Notes: generated by a model from the sequence alone, not told the origin. 64,000 nt of DNA from Fructobacillus durionis (GCF_900112405.1 NZ_FOLI01000004.1:1-64000), one strand, 5' to 3'. Shown: positions 17,289-28,182, counted from the stretch's first letter. Program-made: numbers and translations.

Positions 17289-18088
17289 AAATCATTCAAC
17301 GCTCATGGTTGACCTTCTGTTTCTTCCTTTTGTACGCACCCATTCTCTTTTTGGTTGTTTACTCCTTTAACTCAGGGGAGACAATGCAGACTTTTGAAGG
17401 TTTTTCCTGGGTTCACTACCAGGAACTCTGGCAGGATACCCGCCTGTTGCAGATTGTGCTGGGCACACTGGTACTAGCACTCACGTCGTCTCTGATTGCG
17501 ACTGCCATTGGAACAATCGGTGCCTTAGCCATTTACCGAACACCACGTAAGTTGTTGAAGCAGTCCCTCTTGGGTTTGAACAACGTCTTGCTGGTTTCAC
17601 CTGATGTCATTATTGGGGCTTCTTTCCTGATTTTGATGACGGCTCTGGGCTTGCAGCTTGGATTCTTTACGGTATTGCTCGCCCACGTTGCCTTTTCAAT
17701 TCCAATTGTGGTCTTGATGGTTTTGCCTAAGCTGCAGGAAATGAACCGGGACCTGGTCTTGGCCGCTCAGGATTTGGGCGCCACGCCGACGGAGGTACTG
17801 ACGAAAGTCACGCTGCCTGTTATCTCACCGGGAATCTTTGCTGGATTTTTCATGGCTTTGACCTATTCCTTGGATGACTTTGCCGTGACTTTCTTTGTTA
17901 CCGGTAATGGCTTTTCAACGCTAGCGGTTGAAGTTTACTCCCGCGCCCGTCGCGGTGTTTCGCTCGAAATCAACGCGCTATCTACTTTGATGCTCTTTGT
18001 GGCCTTTGTCCTGGTGTTGGGTTACTATGCCTACGGCCAGCGACACAAGGGGCAGAAAGCAAATAAGATAAAGGAGAAAGTTAAATGA
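17285..18088 (+). CDS. potC: Spermidine/putrescine ABC transporter permease PotC
   Basis: Second permease half of the polyamine importer, 267 residues with six hydrophobic segments and the coupling motif AAQDLGATPTEVLTKVTLPV (about 160-179). The ATG overlaps the potB stop (ATGA) and follows gggaggt. Confidence 0.93.
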   Translation: MKIIQRSWLTFCFFLLYAPILFLVVYSFNSGETMQTFEGFSWVHYQELWQDTRLLQIVLGTLVLALTSSLIATAIGTIGALAIYRTPRKLLKQSLLGLNNVLLVSPDVIIGASFLILMTALGLQLGFFTVLLAHVAFSIPIVVLMVLPKLQEMNRDLVLAAQDLGATPTEVLTKVTLPVISPGIFAGFFMALTYSLDDFAVTFFVTGNGFSTLAVEVYSRARRGVSLEINALSTLMLFVAFVLVLGYYAYGQRHKGQKANKIKEKVK

Positions 18089-19167
18089 AAAAAATTCTGA
18101 TGACTTTTTCCGGTGTCTTTCTATTGATTTTGGTTTTGCTTGGACTGCAATGGGGGCTTTCGGCCTCTCGTAATCAGGACAGTTCATCCAGCAAGGACAC
18201 CTTAACCTTCTATAACTGGGGGGACTACATCGACCCAAGTATCCTAAAGGACTTCACCAAGGAGACTGGCTACAAGGTAAACTATCAGACCTTTGATTCC
18301 AACGAGGCGATGTACACCAAGATTAAGCAGGGTGGAACGAACTTTGATTTGGCTGTTCCGTCTGATTACATGGTGTCCAAGCTCAAGAATGGTGGCCTAT
18401 TGGCCAAGCTCGATAAGAGTCAGCTGACGGGGATGGATAATCTGAATAAGCAGTTTCTGAACCAGTCCTTTGATAAGGGCAATCAGTATTCGGTTCCTTA
18501 CTTCTGGGGAACACTGGGTATTCTCTACAATAAAAAAGTCGTGAATGGTTCTGACCTAAAGGACTGGTCCTCCATCTGGTCAAGCAAGTACCGGCACCAA
18601 TTGCTGTTGGTGGATTCTGCCCGTGATATTTTGGGGATGACTTTGATATCCCAAGGCAAGTCCGTTAATGATCAGAACACAGCGGACCTAGCGGCGGCAC
18701 AGGGAAAGTTATCTTCTCTGATGCCAAACGTGAAGGCGATTGTGGGGGATGAGTTAAAGCTTTACATGGCCCAGGGGGAGGCGAACATCGCCGTGACCTA
18801 TTCTGGTGAGGCTAAGAACGCCATGGAAAAGAACTCGGACCTGGCCTACACGGTGCCGGAAGACGGTTCTAATCTCTGGTTAGATAACTTGGTCATCCCG
18901 AAGTCCGCTAAGCACAAGAAGGCGGCCTATGCATTGATTAACTATCTGAACCGTCCGGAAGTGGCTGCAAAGAACGCCGAGTACATTGGCTATGCCACAC
19001 CAAACCAGAAGGCCTATCAGTTACTTCCAAACTCAGTGAAGTCTGAGCAAGCCTTCTACCCAAAGCAAAGTATTTTAGACAAGCTGCAGGTTTACCAAAA
19101 CTTTAACCAATATTGGACTCAGAAATATAATGATGCCTTTTTGGAGTTTAAGTTGGGGAAGCAGTAA
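18085..19167 (+). CDS. potD: Spermidine/putrescine-binding protein PotD
   Basis: Extracytoplasmic substrate-binding subunit (360 residues). The N-terminus (MKKILMTFSGVFLLILVLLG) is a signal or anchor helix without a lipobox cysteine, so the protein is probably tethered by an uncleaved N-terminal helix. The mature part starts near LTFYNWGDYIDP, typical of polyamine-binding proteins, with conserved YSVPYFWGTLGILYNK. The ATG overlaps the potC stop (ATGA). Closes the operon. Confidence 0.93.
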   Translation: MKKILMTFSGVFLLILVLLGLQWGLSASRNQDSSSSKDTLTFYNWGDYIDPSILKDFTKETGYKVNYQTFDSNEAMYTKIKQGGTNFDLAVPSDYMVSKLKNGGLLAKLDKSQLTGMDNLNKQFLNQSFDKGNQYSVPYFWGTLGILYNKKVVNGSDLKDWSSIWSSKYRHQLLLVDSARDILGMTLISQGKSVNDQNTADLAAAQGKLSSLMPNVKAIVGDELKLYMAQGEANIAVTYSGEAKNAMEKNSDLAYTVPEDGSNLWLDNLVIPKSAKHKKAAYALINYLNRPEVAAKNAEYIGYATPNQKAYQLLPNSVKSEQAFYPKQSILDKLQVYQNFNQYWTQKYNDAFLEFKLGKQ

Positions 19168-19255
19168 AAAATATTGAGAAACTCATGGTAAAATAGCAGT
19201 AGATATTCAATAAAAGTTCTGTCATAAATTAATCGAAAATTTAATAGAAAATACT

Positions 19256-19284
19256 GAAAAACCCTTGTATACCAAGGGTTTTTC
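19256..19284 (+). terminator. potABCD terminator, overlapping the S10 promoter
   Basis: aaaaaccctt pairs with aagggttttt around gtatacc. The loop contributes the TTGTAT -35 of the next promoter. Confidence 0.82.
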
Positions 19285-19293
19285 TGCTATTAT
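19265..19293 (+). promoter_or_regulatory. S10-operon promoter
   Basis: TTGTAT (19265-19270), 17 bp, TATTAT (19288-19293). The promoter lies inside the potD terminator, so the two signals share sequence. A ~180 nt leader with GC-rich complementary text (gcgacacgcgcggccgcg near 19377-19394) precedes rpsJ. Confidence 0.7.
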
Positions 19294-19478
19294 ATTCAAG
19301 TACGCCTTTTGGGGTTGCCGATGCAAACCCCCTAAAAAGACTGGTGTATCAACGTTTAGCGATGATGATTAAGGTTGCGACACGCGCGGCCGCGTTGCCA
19401 TGGGCGCGCAAACACAACATGTGTTGTCGGTTTTTGATCGGAGTTAGCTGATTTACAAAATCAACGAGGAGGCAGAAA

Positions 19479-19787
19479 ATGGCACAAAAGAAGATCCGTA
19501 TCCGCTTGAAGGCATACGAACACCGCATCTTGGACCAATCAGCGGACAAGATTGTTGAAACGGCAAAGCGGACTGGCGCAGAAATCGCCGGCCCAATTCC
19601 ATTGCCAACTGAACGCTCTTTGTACACGGTGCTTAGCTCACCACACAAGTACAAGGATGCCCGCGAACAGTTCGAAATGCGGACACACAAGCGTTTGGTC
19701 GACATTGTGAACCCTACTGACAAGACAGTTGACGCATTGCGTAAGCTTGAATTGCCAGCAGGTGTTGCAATTGAAATCAAGCTCTAA
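19479..19787 (+). CDS. rpsJ: 30S ribosomal protein S10 (NusE)
   Basis: Head protein of the small subunit and component of the transcription antitermination complex. 102 residues starting [15 protein letters not shown], the standard form. ATG preceded by acgaggaggcag. First gene of the S10-spc-alpha array. Confidence 0.98.
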   Translation: MAQKKIRIRLKAYEHRILDQSADKIVETAKRTGAEIAGPIPLPTERSLYTVLSSPHKYKDAREQFEMRTHKRLVDIVNPTDKTVDALRKLELPAGVAIEIKL

Positions 19788-19841
19788 TTAAGTACCATCC
19801 CGCTGAGCATAAGCTTAGCGACGAAATGAAGGAGATAAGTC

Positions 19842-20525
19842 ATGACTAAAGGTATCTTAGGCCGTAAAGTCGGTATGACTCAGGTTTTCACTGAATCTGG
19901 TGAATTGATCGCCGTGACTGCTGTTGAAGCTACACCAAACGTTGTTTTGCAAGTAAAGACGCAAGCAACTGATGGTTACAACGCTTTGCAGTTAGGTTAC
20001 CAAGACAAGCGCGAGATTTTGTCAAACAAACCTGAACAAGGCCACGTTGCAAAAGCCAACACAGCCCCTAAGCGCTACATTCGTGAAATCCGTGATGCGG
20101 AAGGCGAATACGGCGTTGGGGATGCAATTGCTGTTGACACTTTCCAAGCCGGTGAATATGTTGATGTTACCGGTGTTACTAAGGGACACGGTTTCCAAGG
20201 TGCAATCAAGAAACTTGGACAATCACGTGGACCTATGAGCCACGGTTCTCGTTACCACCGTCGCCCAGGTTCAATGGGTGCCATCATTAACCGTGTATTC
20301 CCAGGTAAGCTTTTGCCTGGTCGCATGGGTAACAACAAGCGTACGATGCAAAACATCGCTATCGTTCACGTTGACGTTGAAAACAACCTCTTGTTGTTGA
20401 AGGGAAATGTCCCTGGTGCCAACAAGTCATTGTTGACAATCAAGTCAACTGTTAAGACAAACGCAAATCACCCTGAAATCAAGATGGCCGGTTCAAAGCC
20501 AGCTGCTGATTCAGAAGAAAACTAA
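19842..20525 (+). CDS. rplC: 50S ribosomal protein L3
   Basis: Early-assembly large-subunit protein that reaches towards the peptidyl-transferase centre. 227 residues, longer than the usual ~209 because of a C-terminal tail ([18 protein letters not shown]). Conserved loop [24 protein letters not shown] aaggagataagtc. Confidence 0.98.
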   Translation: MTKGILGRKVGMTQVFTESGELIAVTAVEATPNVVLQVKTQATDGYNALQLGYQDKREILSNKPEQGHVAKANTAPKRYIREIRDAEGEYGVGDAIAVDTFQAGEYVDVTGVTKGHGFQGAIKKLGQSRGPMSHGSRYHRRPGSMGAIINRVFPGKLLPGRMGNNKRTMQNIAIVHVDVENNLLLLKGNVPGANKSLLTIKSTVKTNANHPEIKMAGSKPAADSEEN

Positions 20526-20551
20526 ACTAATAGAAAGGAGAACAATCAATC

Positions 20552-21175
20552 ATGACTAAAGTTGCTGTATTAAAGCAAGACGGTTCAAAGGCTGCTGATT
20601 TGGATTTGAACGAAGCAGTATTCGCCGTAGAACCTAACAACGCTGTGATTACGGAAGCCGTATTGATGCAACGTGCTTCAATGCGTCAAGGTACGCACGC
20701 CGTTAAGAACCGTTCAGCGGTTTCTGGTGGTGGACGTAAGCCTTGGAAGCAAAAGGGTACTGGTCGAGCACGTCAAGGTTCAATCCGTTCACCTCAATGG
20801 CGTGGTGGTGGAATCGTCTTCGGTCCTACTCCTCGTTCATACGCTTACCGTATTAACAAGAAGGCCTACAACTTGGCCTTGAAGTCAGCTTTGTCACAAA
20901 AGCTTTCTGACAACAAGTTGGTTGTAGTTGACGCTTTGGCCTTTTCAGAAGCTAAGACAAAGGACTTCAAGCAAGTTCTTGCTAACTTGGCTGTTGACTC
21001 AAAGGCTTTGGTAATCGTTGACGAAAACAACGAAAACGCATTGCGCGCTGCTCGTAACTTGGCTAACGTTCAAGTGATGACTGCTGCAGGTGTTAACGTC
21101 TTGGACGTGGTTAACGCGGACAAGCTGGTGGTTGTTCAATCAGCGATCGAAGAAATCCAAGGAGGTCTCGCCTAA
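20552..21175 (+). CDS. rplD: 50S ribosomal protein L4
   Basis: Lines the peptide exit tunnel; in some bacteria it also represses the S10 operon. 207 residues with the tunnel loop [20 protein letters not shown] (about 66-85). The stop overlaps the rplW ATG (TAATG). Confidence 0.98.
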   Translation: MTKVAVLKQDGSKAADLDLNEAVFAVEPNNAVITEAVLMQRASMRQGTHAVKNRSAVSGGGRKPWKQKGTGRARQGSIRSPQWRGGGIVFGPTPRSYAYRINKKAYNLALKSALSQKLSDNKLVVVDALAFSEAKTKDFKQVLANLAVDSKALVIVDENNENALRAARNLANVQVMTAAGVNVLDVVNADKLVVVQSAIEEIQGGLA

Positions 21176-21462
21176 TGGATGCACGCGATATTATCCGTCG
21201 CCCAATCATTACCGAAGCTTCAATGGCGCAAACAGAAATGAAGCGCTATGTCTTTGAAGTAGACGTACGGGCAACTAAGCCAGAAATCAAGCGAGCAATC
21301 GAAGAAGTCTTCGACGTTAAGGTTGCTAACTTGAACACCGCTAACGTAAGCGGAAAGAAGAAGCGTCAAGGTCGCTATGTTGGATTCACTCGTAAGATGA
21401 AGAAGGCTACAGTTACTTTGAAGGCTGACTCAAAAGATATTCAAATCTTTAACGAAGGTTAA
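21175..21462 (+). CDS. rplW: 50S ribosomal protein L23
   Basis: Exit-tunnel rim protein that docks trigger factor and SRP. 95 residues, start [16 protein letters not shown]. Translationally coupled to rplD by TAATG overlap, with ggaggtc inside rplD as RBS. Confidence 0.98.
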   Translation: MDARDIIRRPIITEASMAQTEMKRYVFEVDVRATKPEIKRAIEEVFDVKVANLNTANVSGKKKRQGRYVGFTRKMKKATVTLKADSKDIQIFNEG

Positions 21463-21483
21463 TTTTAATAGGAGGATAAGACA

Positions 21484-22320
21484 TTGGCTATCAAGAAGTA
21501 TAAGCCAACCTCAAACGGACGTCGTAACATGACTTCTTCTGATTTCTCAGAAATCACGAAGTCAACGCCCGAAAAGAGTTTGTTGGCAAAGAAGTCAAAG
21601 ACCGGTGCACGTAACTCACAAGGTCACATGACAGTTCGCCACAAGGCTGGTGGACACAAGCAAGCCTACCGTATTGTCGATTTCAAGCGTGTTAAGGACA
21701 CTAAGTCTGCAACAGTTAAGGCTATCGAATACGATCCAAACCGTACGGCTAACATTGCTTTGATCGTCTATGAAGACGGAATCAAGAGCTATATCTTGGC
21801 GCCTAAGGGATTGAAGGTTGGCGATAAAGTTCAATCTGGTCCTGATGCCGATATTAAGATCGGTAATGCCTTGCCATTGAGCGCTATTCCTGAAGGTACT
21901 TTGATTCACAACATCGAATTGAAGCCTGGTAAGGGTGGTCAATTGGCACGTTCAGCCGGTGCTTCAGCACAGGTTTTGGGACGTGACGGTAAGTACGTTA
22001 TCGTTCGTTTGACTTCAGGTGAAGTACGTTTGGTTATTGAAACTGCACGTGCAACTATCGGTGAAGTTGGAAACGCAGAACACTCATTGATTAACTGGGG
22101 TAAGGCTGGTCGTAACCGTTGGCGTGGAAAGCGCCCACACGTTCGTGGATCAGTTATGAACCCTAACGATCACCCTCACGGTGGTGGTGAAGGAAAGGCC
22201 CCTGTTGGTCGTCCAAGTCCACTTTCTCCATGGGGTAAGAAGACTGCTGGTAAGAAGACTCGTAACGCGAAGAAGGCTTCAACGAAGTTCATTATTCGTG
22301 GCCGTAAGAAGAGTAAGTAA
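21484..22320 (+). CDS. rplB: 50S ribosomal protein L2
   Basis: Required for subunit association and peptidyl transfer. 278 residues with the conserved C-terminal [20 protein letters not shown] containing the key histidine region ([10 protein letters not shown]). It begins with TTG at 21484, well placed after aggaggataagaca, giving [15 protein letters not shown]; no ATG is available at the conserved N-terminus. Confidence 0.97.
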   Translation: MAIKKYKPTSNGRRNMTSSDFSEITKSTPEKSLLAKKSKTGARNSQGHMTVRHKAGGHKQAYRIVDFKRVKDTKSATVKAIEYDPNRTANIALIVYEDGIKSYILAPKGLKVGDKVQSGPDADIKIGNALPLSAIPEGTLIHNIELKPGKGGQLARSAGASAQVLGRDGKYVIVRLTSGEVRLVIETARATIGEVGNAEHSLINWGKAGRNRWRGKRPHVRGSVMNPNDHPHGGGEGKAPVGRPSPLSPWGKKTAGKKTRNAKKASTKFIIRGRKKSK

Positions 22321-22337
22321 GGGAAAGGAGATAACTA

Positions 22338-22613
22338 ATGGCTCGTAGTTTGAAAAAGGGACCATTTGCGGACCCACACTTGCTTAAGAAGATCGAGGCC
22401 CAAGCGGACCAAGAAAAGAAGTCAGTGATCAAGACATGGTCACGTCGTTCAACGATTTTCCCAAGTTTTATCGGGTACACAATCGCAGTTTATGATGGAC
22501 GTAAGCACGTTCCTGTTTATGTTCAAGATGACATGGTTGGTCACAAGTTGGGCGAATTCGTTCCAACACGTACTTTCCGTGGACACAAAGTAGACGATAA
22601 GAAGACTAAGTAA
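22338..22613 (+). CDS. rpsS: 30S ribosomal protein S19
   Basis: Head protein that contacts the A-site finger region together with S13. 91 residues, [18 protein letters not shown] start. RBS gaaaggag. Confidence 0.98.
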   Translation: MARSLKKGPFADPHLLKKIEAQADQEKKSVIKTWSRRSTIFPSFIGYTIAVYDGRKHVPVYVQDDMVGHKLGEFVPTRTFRGHKVDDKKTK

Positions 22614-22627
22614 GGAGGAAATGCAAA

Positions 22628-22984
22628 ATGGCTGAACAAGTAACATCAGCTCGGGCGACTGCCAAGATCGTTCGCGTTGCCCCTCGTAAGGCGCGCTTAG
22701 TTCTTGATACGATTCGTCGTAAGAATGTAAACGAAGCCTTTGCAATCCTAAAGTTCTTGCCAAATACTTCAACTGAAGATATTTACAAGGTATTGAACTC
22801 AGCAGTTGCAAACGCAGAAAACAACTTTTCACTTGACCGTGAAGATTTGATTGTTAAGGAAGCATTCGCAAACGAAGGACCTACGCTTAAGCGTTTCCGT
22901 CCACGTGCGAAGGGATCTGCTTCTGCAATTAACAAGCGCACAAGCCACATTACTATTGTGGTAGCTGAGAAGGAGGAAAAGTAA
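22628..22984 (+). CDS. rplV: 50S ribosomal protein L22
   Basis: Its beta-hairpin lines the exit tunnel where macrolides bind; the loop [20 protein letters not shown] (about 83-102) is normal. 118 residues. The stop overlaps the rpsC start (TAATG). Confidence 0.98.
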   Translation: MAEQVTSARATAKIVRVAPRKARLVLDTIRRKNVNEAFAILKFLPNTSTEDIYKVLNSAVANAENNFSLDREDLIVKEAFANEGPTLKRFRPRAKGSASAINKRTSHITIVVAEKEEK

Positions 22985-23652
22985 TGGGTCAAAAGATTAA
23001 CCCTACTGGCTTCCGTGTCGGCGTCATCCGTGATTGGGATGCAAAGTGGTTTGCTAACAAGGCAGACTTCTCAAACCAACTTCTCGAAGACTTGCGTATT
23101 CGTAAGTACATCGAAGAAAACTTGACGGATGCTTCAGTTGACCGTGTTGAAATTGAACGTTCAACGAAGTCACGTATCGATTTGACTTTGCACACTGCCA
23201 AGCCAGGAATGGTAATTGGTAAGGGTGGTTCAGAAGTTGAAAAGCTACGTACTCAATTAGCTAAGTTGACTGATGTCGATGCACGTGGCCGTCACAAGCG
23301 CGTATTCATCAACATCGTTGAAATCAAGAAGCCTGACTTGTCAGCTCACCTTGTGGGTCTACAAGTTGCAGGTGATTTGGAACGTCGTGTTGCCTTCCGT
23401 CGTGCAATGCGTGGTGCTATTCAACGCGCCCGCCGTGCCGGTGCTAAGGGTATCAAGATTGTTGTTTCAGGTCGTTTGAACGGGGCAGATATGTCACGTA
23501 TCGAACAGTACACTGAAGGAACTGTTCCACTCCACACACTCCGTGCCGACATTGATTACTCATGGGACGAAGCAGCTACTGCTTACGGTAACTTGGGTAT
23601 CAAGACTTGGATCTACCGCGGTGATGTGTTGCCAAAGAAGAAGAACAAGTAA
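22984..23652 (+). CDS. rpsC: 30S ribosomal protein S3
   Basis: mRNA entry-channel protein with helicase function. 222 residues; KH domain motif [15 protein letters not shown] (about 73-87) and [22 protein letters not shown] gaaggaggaaaag within the end of rplV. Confidence 0.98.
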   Translation: MGQKINPTGFRVGVIRDWDAKWFANKADFSNQLLEDLRIRKYIEENLTDASVDRVEIERSTKSRIDLTLHTAKPGMVIGKGGSEVEKLRTQLAKLTDVDARGRHKRVFINIVEIKKPDLSAHLVGLQVAGDLERRVAFRRAMRGAIQRARRAGAKGIKIVVSGRLNGADMSRIEQYTEGTVPLHTLRADIDYSWDEAATAYGNLGIKTWIYRGDVLPKKKNK

Positions 23653-23666
23653 GGAGGGAAGCAAAC

Positions 23667-24080
23667 ATGTTAGTACCAAAGCGTGTTAAATTCCGTCGTG
23701 TACACCGTGGCCACATGCGTGGTGAAGCAAAGGGTGGAAAGACGGTTGCCTTCGGTGACTACGGCTTGCAAGCAACAACTTCAAGCTGGATCACTAACCG
23801 GCAAATCGAAGCTGCCCGTATTGCAATGACCCGTTATATGAAGCGTGGTGGTAAGGTCTGGATCAAGATTTTCCCACACAAGTCATATACATCTAAGGGT
23901 GTTGGTGTTCGAATGGGTAACGGTAAGGGTGCACCTGAAGGATGGGTTGCCCCAGTTAAGCGTGGTAAGGTAATGTTCGAAGTAGGTGGCGTTGATAAGC
24001 CAGTTGCTGTTGAAGCATTGCGTCTTGCCTCACACAAGTTGCCTGTACGTACGAAGATTATTGCTCGGGAGGCTGAATAA
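23667..24080 (+). CDS. rplP: 50S ribosomal protein L16
   Basis: Contacts the A-site tRNA near the peptidyl-transferase centre. 137 residues, [19 protein letters not shown] start, [16 protein letters not shown] motif. The stop overlaps the rpmC start (TAATG). Confidence 0.98.
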   Translation: MLVPKRVKFRRVHRGHMRGEAKGGKTVAFGDYGLQATTSSWITNRQIEAARIAMTRYMKRGGKVWIKIFPHKSYTSKGVGVRMGNGKGAPEGWVAPVKRGKVMFEVGGVDKPVAVEALRLASHKLPVRTKIIAREAE

Positions 24081-24286
24081 TGACTAAAGCAAACGAATTA
24101 AAGGCTTTGTCACTTGCGGATTTGCAAAAGCGCGAAGCCGAATTCAAGGAAGAATTGTTCAACCTTCGTTTCCAATTGGCTACTGGTCAATTAGAAAACA
24201 CGGCCCGTATTTCAAAAGTTCGTAAGGACATTGCACGTGTGAAGACTGTCATTCGTGCACAACAGTTGGCAGAAGCCAACAAATAA
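24080..24286 (+). CDS. rpmC: 50S ribosomal protein L29
   Basis: Small two-helix protein near the exit tunnel, adjoining L23. 68 residues with the family core [18 protein letters not shown]. Coupled to rplP by TAATG overlap. Confidence 0.97.
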   Translation: MTKANELKALSLADLQKREAEFKEELFNLRFQLATGQLENTARISKVRKDIARVKTVIRAQQLAEANK

Positions 24287-24308
24287 GACGAAAGGAAGAA
24301 GCTGAAAA

Positions 24309-24575
24309 ATGAGTGAAGAACGTAACGCTCGTAAGGTCTACCGTGGCCGTGTCGTTTCCGACAAGATGGAAAAGACAATTACTGTTGCTGTTGACACATA
24401 CGTCAACCACCCAGTTTATGGTAAGCGAGTTCGCTATACGAAGAAGTTCAAGGCCCATGATGAAAAGAATGTTGCCAAGCAAGGTGACATCGTCCAAATC
24501 ATGGAAACTCGTCCTTTGTCTGCAACGAAGCACTTCCGTTTGGTTAAGGTCATTGAAGAGGCCGTTATCCTTTAA
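24309..24575 (+). CDS. rpsQ: 30S ribosomal protein S17
   Basis: Primary 16S rRNA-binding protein of OB fold. 88 residues with [19 protein letters not shown] and [18 protein letters not shown]. Confidence 0.98.
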   Translation: MSEERNARKVYRGRVVSDKMEKTITVAVDTYVNHPVYGKRVRYTKKFKAHDEKNVAKQGDIVQIMETRPLSATKHFRLVKVIEEAVIL

Positions 24576-24626
24576 TCTTAGGATTAACCAATCGTCGTAA
24601 ATTATTGCTAACAAGGAGGATGAACC

Positions 24627-24995
24627 ATGATTCAACAAGAGAGTCGTTTGAAAGTGGCTGATAACTCTGGCGCACGTGAAATCTTGACGATTAAAGTGCT
24701 CGGTGGTTCTGGCCGTAAGGTTGCTGGCATCGGTGACATGATTGTTGCTACTGTTAAGCAAGCTATCCCTGGTGGTACAGTAAAGAAGGGTGACGTCGTT
24801 AAGGCTGTCATCGTACGAACTGTTTCTGACGTACGTCGTACTGACGGTTCATACATCAACTTCGATGAAAACGCTGCTGTTATCGTAAAGGATGACAAGT
24901 CACCAGTTGGTACGCGTATCTTTGGCCCTGTTGCACGTGAATTGCGTGACAACAACTACACGCGTATCGTTTCATTGGCACCAGAAGTGCTCTAA
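24627..24995 (+). CDS. rplN: 50S ribosomal protein L14
   Basis: Interface protein forming intersubunit bridge B8. 122 residues, [20 protein letters not shown] start. RBS caaggaggatgaacc. Confidence 0.98.
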   Translation: MIQQESRLKVADNSGAREILTIKVLGGSGRKVAGIGDMIVATVKQAIPGGTVKKGDVVKAVIVRTVSDVRRTDGSYINFDENAAVIVKDDKSPVGTRIFGPVARELRDNNYTRIVSLAPEVL

Positions 24996-25017
24996 TACTG
25001 ACAAGGAGGAGCCAATC

Positions 25018-25326
25018 ATGTTTGTAAAAACAGGTGATAAGGTTCGCGTCATTGCTGGTAAGGACAAGGGTAAGGAAGGAACAGTTACAAAGACTGTTGC
25101 TGCCAAGAACCGTGTCGTTGTCGAAGGCGTAAACCTCGTTAAGAAGCATCAAAAGCCTTCTAACGAATATCCACAGGGTGGTGTTATCGATACTGAAGCA
25201 CCTATCCATGCATCAAACGTGCAAGTACTTGACCCTTCAACTAACGAACCAACTAAGGTTGGATTCAAGTTTGAAGACGGCAAGAAGGTACGTTTTGCCA
25301 AGAAGTCTGGCAACAAGCTAGGCTAA
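25018..25326 (+). CDS. rplX: 50S ribosomal protein L24
   Basis: Assembly initiator with a KOW motif ([20 protein letters not shown], about 4-23). 102 residues. The start at 25018 follows acaaggaggagccaatc; an upstream in-frame extension inside rplN is rejected. Confidence 0.97.
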   Translation: MFVKTGDKVRVIAGKDKGKEGTVTKTVAAKNRVVVEGVNLVKKHQKPSNEYPQGGVIDTEAPIHASNVQVLDPSTNEPTKVGFKFEDGKKVRFAKKSGNKLG

Positions 25327-25361
25327 TTAAGCTAACCATTTGAAAGGTAGAAATCATTATC

Positions 25362-25904
25362 ATGGCAAATGAATTAAAAGTAAAATATGTTAATGAAGTT
25401 CAACCTGCTTTAATCAAGAAGTTTAACTTCACATCATCAATGCAAGCACCTAAGATCGAAAAGATCGTTTTGAACATGGGTGTTGGTGATGCTGTGTCAA
25501 ACTCAAAGAACCTCGATGAAGCGGTTGAAGAATTGAAGCAAATCGCTGGACAACAACCAGTGATTACGCGAGCAAAGAAGTCAATCGCCGGATTCCGTTT
25601 GCGTGAAGGTATGGCAATCGGTGCGAAGGTTACTTTGCGCGGAGAACGTATGTACGAATTCTTGGACAAGTTGATTAACATCTCTTTGCCACGTGTTCGT
25701 GACTTCCACGGTGTTTCTGGTAAGGCCTTTGACGGTCGCGGAAACTACACGTTGGGTATCCGTGAACAGTTGATTTTCCCAGAAATCGACTTTGACAAGG
25801 TGAACAAGGTTCGCGGTTTGGACATCGTTATTGTAACGACTGCACAAACTGATGAAGAAGGTCACGAATTGTTGGCTCAACTTGGCATGCCATTTGCTAA
25901 GTAA
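25362..25904 (+). CDS. rplE: 50S ribosomal protein L5
   Basis: Binds 5S rRNA and the P-site tRNA elbow. 180 residues with [20 protein letters not shown] (about 68-87). In most Firmicutes rpsN follows directly; here a structured 127 bp spacer leads to rpsH. Confidence 0.98.
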   Translation: MANELKVKYVNEVQPALIKKFNFTSSMQAPKIEKIVLNMGVGDAVSNSKNLDEAVEELKQIAGQQPVITRAKKSIAGFRLREGMAIGAKVTLRGERMYEFLDKLINISLPRVRDFHGVSGKAFDGRGNYTLGIREQLIFPEIDFDKVNKVRGLDIVIVTTAQTDEEGHELLAQLGMPFAK

Positions 25905-25920
25905 GACAACGATTTAAGGA

Positions 25921-26005
25921 CGGCCACTCATTCGGGTGGCACGTTCTTAAGTCCGGTAGACTTCGGTCTGCTTGACTTAAGAGCGTAACAATTGTTGCTA
26001 CGTTC
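25921..26005 (+). other. Structured spacer between rplE and rpsH (rpsN absent)
   Basis: Two nested or adjacent hairpins are readable: gccactc/gggtggc (about 25923-25940), and a long stem acgttcttaagtc/gacttaagagcgt whose loop holds gtagac-ttcg-gtctgc (about 25941-25987). A third, cgtaacaa/ttgctacg, follows. No T-run follows, so these are not terminators. No S14 reading frame is present here. Confidence 0.7.
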
Positions 26006-26031
26006 AAAATATATAAGGAGGATATCGATAG

Positions 26032-26430
26032 ATGTCTATGACTGATCCAATTGCTGATTTTTTGACTCGTATTCGTAACGCCAACTTGGCGCGTCACGCT
26101 TCCGTTTCAATTCCAGCATCAAAAATGAAGAAGAGCATGGCTGAGATCTTGAAGCAAGAAGGTTTCATCCGCGACTACGAATTCGTTGAAGACAACAAGC
26201 AAGGTGTTATCAACGTATTCTTGAAGTACGGGGAAGATCAACAGCGTGTTATCACTGGTATCAAGCGTGTTTCTAAGCCAGGTTTGCGTAAGTACGCCAA
26301 GGCCGAAGAAATGCCAAAGGTTTTGAATGGCCTTGGTATCGCGATCGTTTCAACATCAATGGGTGTTGTAACTGACAAAGTCGCACGCGCTAACCAAGTT
26401 GGTGGCGAAGTGCTGGCTTACGTTTGGTAA
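26032..26430 (+). CDS. rpsH: 30S ribosomal protein S8
   Basis: Central-domain 16S rRNA-binding protein and, in E. coli, repressor of the spc operon. 132 residues with [16 protein letters not shown] and the C-terminal [12 protein letters not shown] taaggagg. Confidence 0.98.
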   Translation: MSMTDPIADFLTRIRNANLARHASVSIPASKMKKSMAEILKQEGFIRDYEFVEDNKQGVINVFLKYGEDQQRVITGIKRVSKPGLRKYAKAEEMPKVLNGLGIAIVSTSMGVVTDKVARANQVGGEVLAYVW

Positions 26431-26454
26431 TATATCTAAGAAAGGAGACTTACC

Positions 26455-26991
26455 ATGAGCCGTATTGGTAATAAAGTAGTTACGATTCCTGCTGGCGTTG
26501 AAGTTAAGCAGGACGGACAACACGTCACGGTTAAGGGACCTAAGGGAGAGTTGTCATACAACATCAACCCTGAAATCACGATGCACATGGACGGAACTGA
26601 AGTTCGTTTCACTCGTGCAGCCGAAGACAAGAAGCACCGTGCTTTGCACGGTACAACCACTGCTAACTTCCTCAACATGATTGAAGGAGTTACAGAAGGT
26701 TTCTCAAAGACTTTGAAGATGGTCGGTGTTGGTTACCGTGCCGCTAAGAAGGGTTCAGTATTGAACTTGTCAGTTGGATATTCACACCCAGTTGACTTTG
26801 AAGACCGCGAAGGTTTGACTGTTGAAGTACCTGATGCTTTGACTATCAAGATCTCTGGAATTTCTAAGCAAGCCGTTGGTGACTTTGCAGCCGAAGTTCG
26901 CGCCGTACGCCCTCCTGAACCATATAAGGGTAAGGGAATTCGCTATGAAGGCGAAGTTGTTAAGCGTAAGGAAGGTAAGACTGGTAAGTAA
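26455..26991 (+). CDS. rplF: 50S ribosomal protein L6
   Basis: Located near the factor-binding site. 178 residues, [17 protein letters not shown] start and [20 protein letters not shown] end. RBS aaaggagac. Confidence 0.98.
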   Translation: MSRIGNKVVTIPAGVEVKQDGQHVTVKGPKGELSYNINPEITMHMDGTEVRFTRAAEDKKHRALHGTTTANFLNMIEGVTEGFSKTLKMVGVGYRAAKKGSVLNLSVGYSHPVDFEDREGLTVEVPDALTIKISGISKQAVGDFAAEVRAVRPPEPYKGKGIRYEGEVVKRKEGKTGK

Positions 26992-27043
26992 GCTTAAGGC
27001 TCACTTATTCGTTTTAACCGTATTAATTAATAATTATTTTGAA

Positions 27044-27062
27044 AAGGTGACTAAGGTCACCT
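27044..27062 (+). other. Hairpin between rplF and rplR
   Basis: aggtgac pairs with gtcacct around taag, in the 90 bp rplF-rplR gap. No U-run follows, so it is not a classical terminator; a processing or stability role is possible. Confidence 0.5.
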
Positions 27063-27081
27063 AGAAAAGGAAAGCACAGCT

Positions 27082-27435
27082 ATGATTTCAAAACCAGATA
27101 AGAACAAGCTCCGTGCACGTCGCCACAAGCGCGTCCGCGGAAAGGTCTCTGGTACTGCTGCTCGCCCACGTTTGAACGTTTTCCGTTCTAATGTAAACAT
27201 CTACGCTCAATTGATTGATGACGTAGCGGGTGTAACGCTAGCAAGTGCCTCATCACAATCTGCCGATGTTACCGGTACTAAGGTTGAACAAGCCGTTAAG
27301 GTTGGTGAATTGATCGCCAAGAACGCTAAGGCTGCTAACATCGAAGAAGTTGTCTTCGATCGTGGTGGTTACGTATATCACGGACGTGTGAAGGCTTTGG
27401 CCGACTCAGCTCGTGAAAACGGCTTGAAGTTCTAA
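27082..27435 (+). CDS. rplR: 50S ribosomal protein L18
   Basis: 5S rRNA-binding protein of the central protuberance. 117 residues with [20 protein letters not shown] and [20 protein letters not shown]. Confidence 0.98.
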   Translation: MISKPDKNKLRARRHKRVRGKVSGTAARPRLNVFRSNVNIYAQLIDDVAGVTLASASSQSADVTGTKVEQAVKVGELIAKNAKAANIEEVVFDRGGYVYHGRVKALADSARENGLKF

Positions 27436-27454
27436 GGAAAGGAGGAATAAACAA

Positions 27455-27961
27455 ATGGTTGAATTCGTAAACCCTAAAGAATTAGGTGAATTAGAAGAAA
27501 ACGTTGTCGCAATTAACCGTGTTACCAAGGTTGTTAAGGGTGGACGTCGTTTGCGTTTCGGTGCTTTGGTTGTCGTTGGTGACAAGCAAGGACACGTTGG
27601 TTTCGGAACTGGTAAGGCACAAGAAGTGCCAGAAGCTATCCGTAAGGCTGTCGAAGATGCAAAGCGCAACTTGATCACAGTCCCAATGGTTGGTACGACT
27701 ATTCCTCACGATGTTCTTGGAGAACACGCAGGTGGTAAGATCTTGATCAAGCCAGCTGAAGAAGGTGCCGGGGTTGCCGCCGGTGGTTCTACTCGTTCCG
27801 TAATGGAATTGGCTGGAATCGCTGATGTGACTGCTAAGTCACTTGGCTCATCAACTCCAGTTAACGTTGTCCGTGCAACTTTTGATGGTTTGTCAAAGTT
27901 GAAGGATGCTAACGACGTTGCAAAGTTACGTGGTGTTTCATTGGAACACTTGGCTGAATAA
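27455..27961 (+). CDS. rpsE: 30S ribosomal protein S5
   Basis: Fidelity protein at the mRNA entry. 168 residues; double-stranded RNA-binding N-domain with [18 protein letters not shown] (about 27-44), the spectinomycin loop, which looks wild type. RBS aaaggagg. Confidence 0.98.
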   Translation: MVEFVNPKELGELEENVVAINRVTKVVKGGRRLRFGALVVVGDKQGHVGFGTGKAQEVPEAIRKAVEDAKRNLITVPMVGTTIPHDVLGEHAGGKILIKPAEEGAGVAAGGSTRSVMELAGIADVTAKSLGSSTPVNVVRATFDGLSKLKDANDVAKLRGVSLEHLAE

Positions 27962-27972
27962 GGAGCGATAAC

Positions 27973-28155
27973 ATGGCTGATTTGAAGATCACTTTGATTA
28001 AGAGTGCGGCTCATCGCTTGCCTAAGCAACGTGCCATTGTTAAGTCACTTGGACTTAACCGTGTGTCAAGCTCAGTGGTGAAGCCTGATAACGCAGCAAC
28101 ACGTGGTGCAATTTTCCATATTGCTCACCTAGTTTCTGTTGAAGAAGTAAAGTAA
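27973..28155 (+). CDS. rpmD: 50S ribosomal protein L30
   Basis: Short bacterial L30 of 60 residues ([18 protein letters not shown]). Follows rpsE by 11 bp with RBS taaggag. Confidence 0.97.
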   Translation: MADLKITLIKSAAHRLPKQRAIVKSLGLNRVSSSVVKPDNAATRGAIFHIAHLVSVEEVK

Positions 28156-28182
28156 AAAAAATAAAAAAGGAGGGACCAAACC

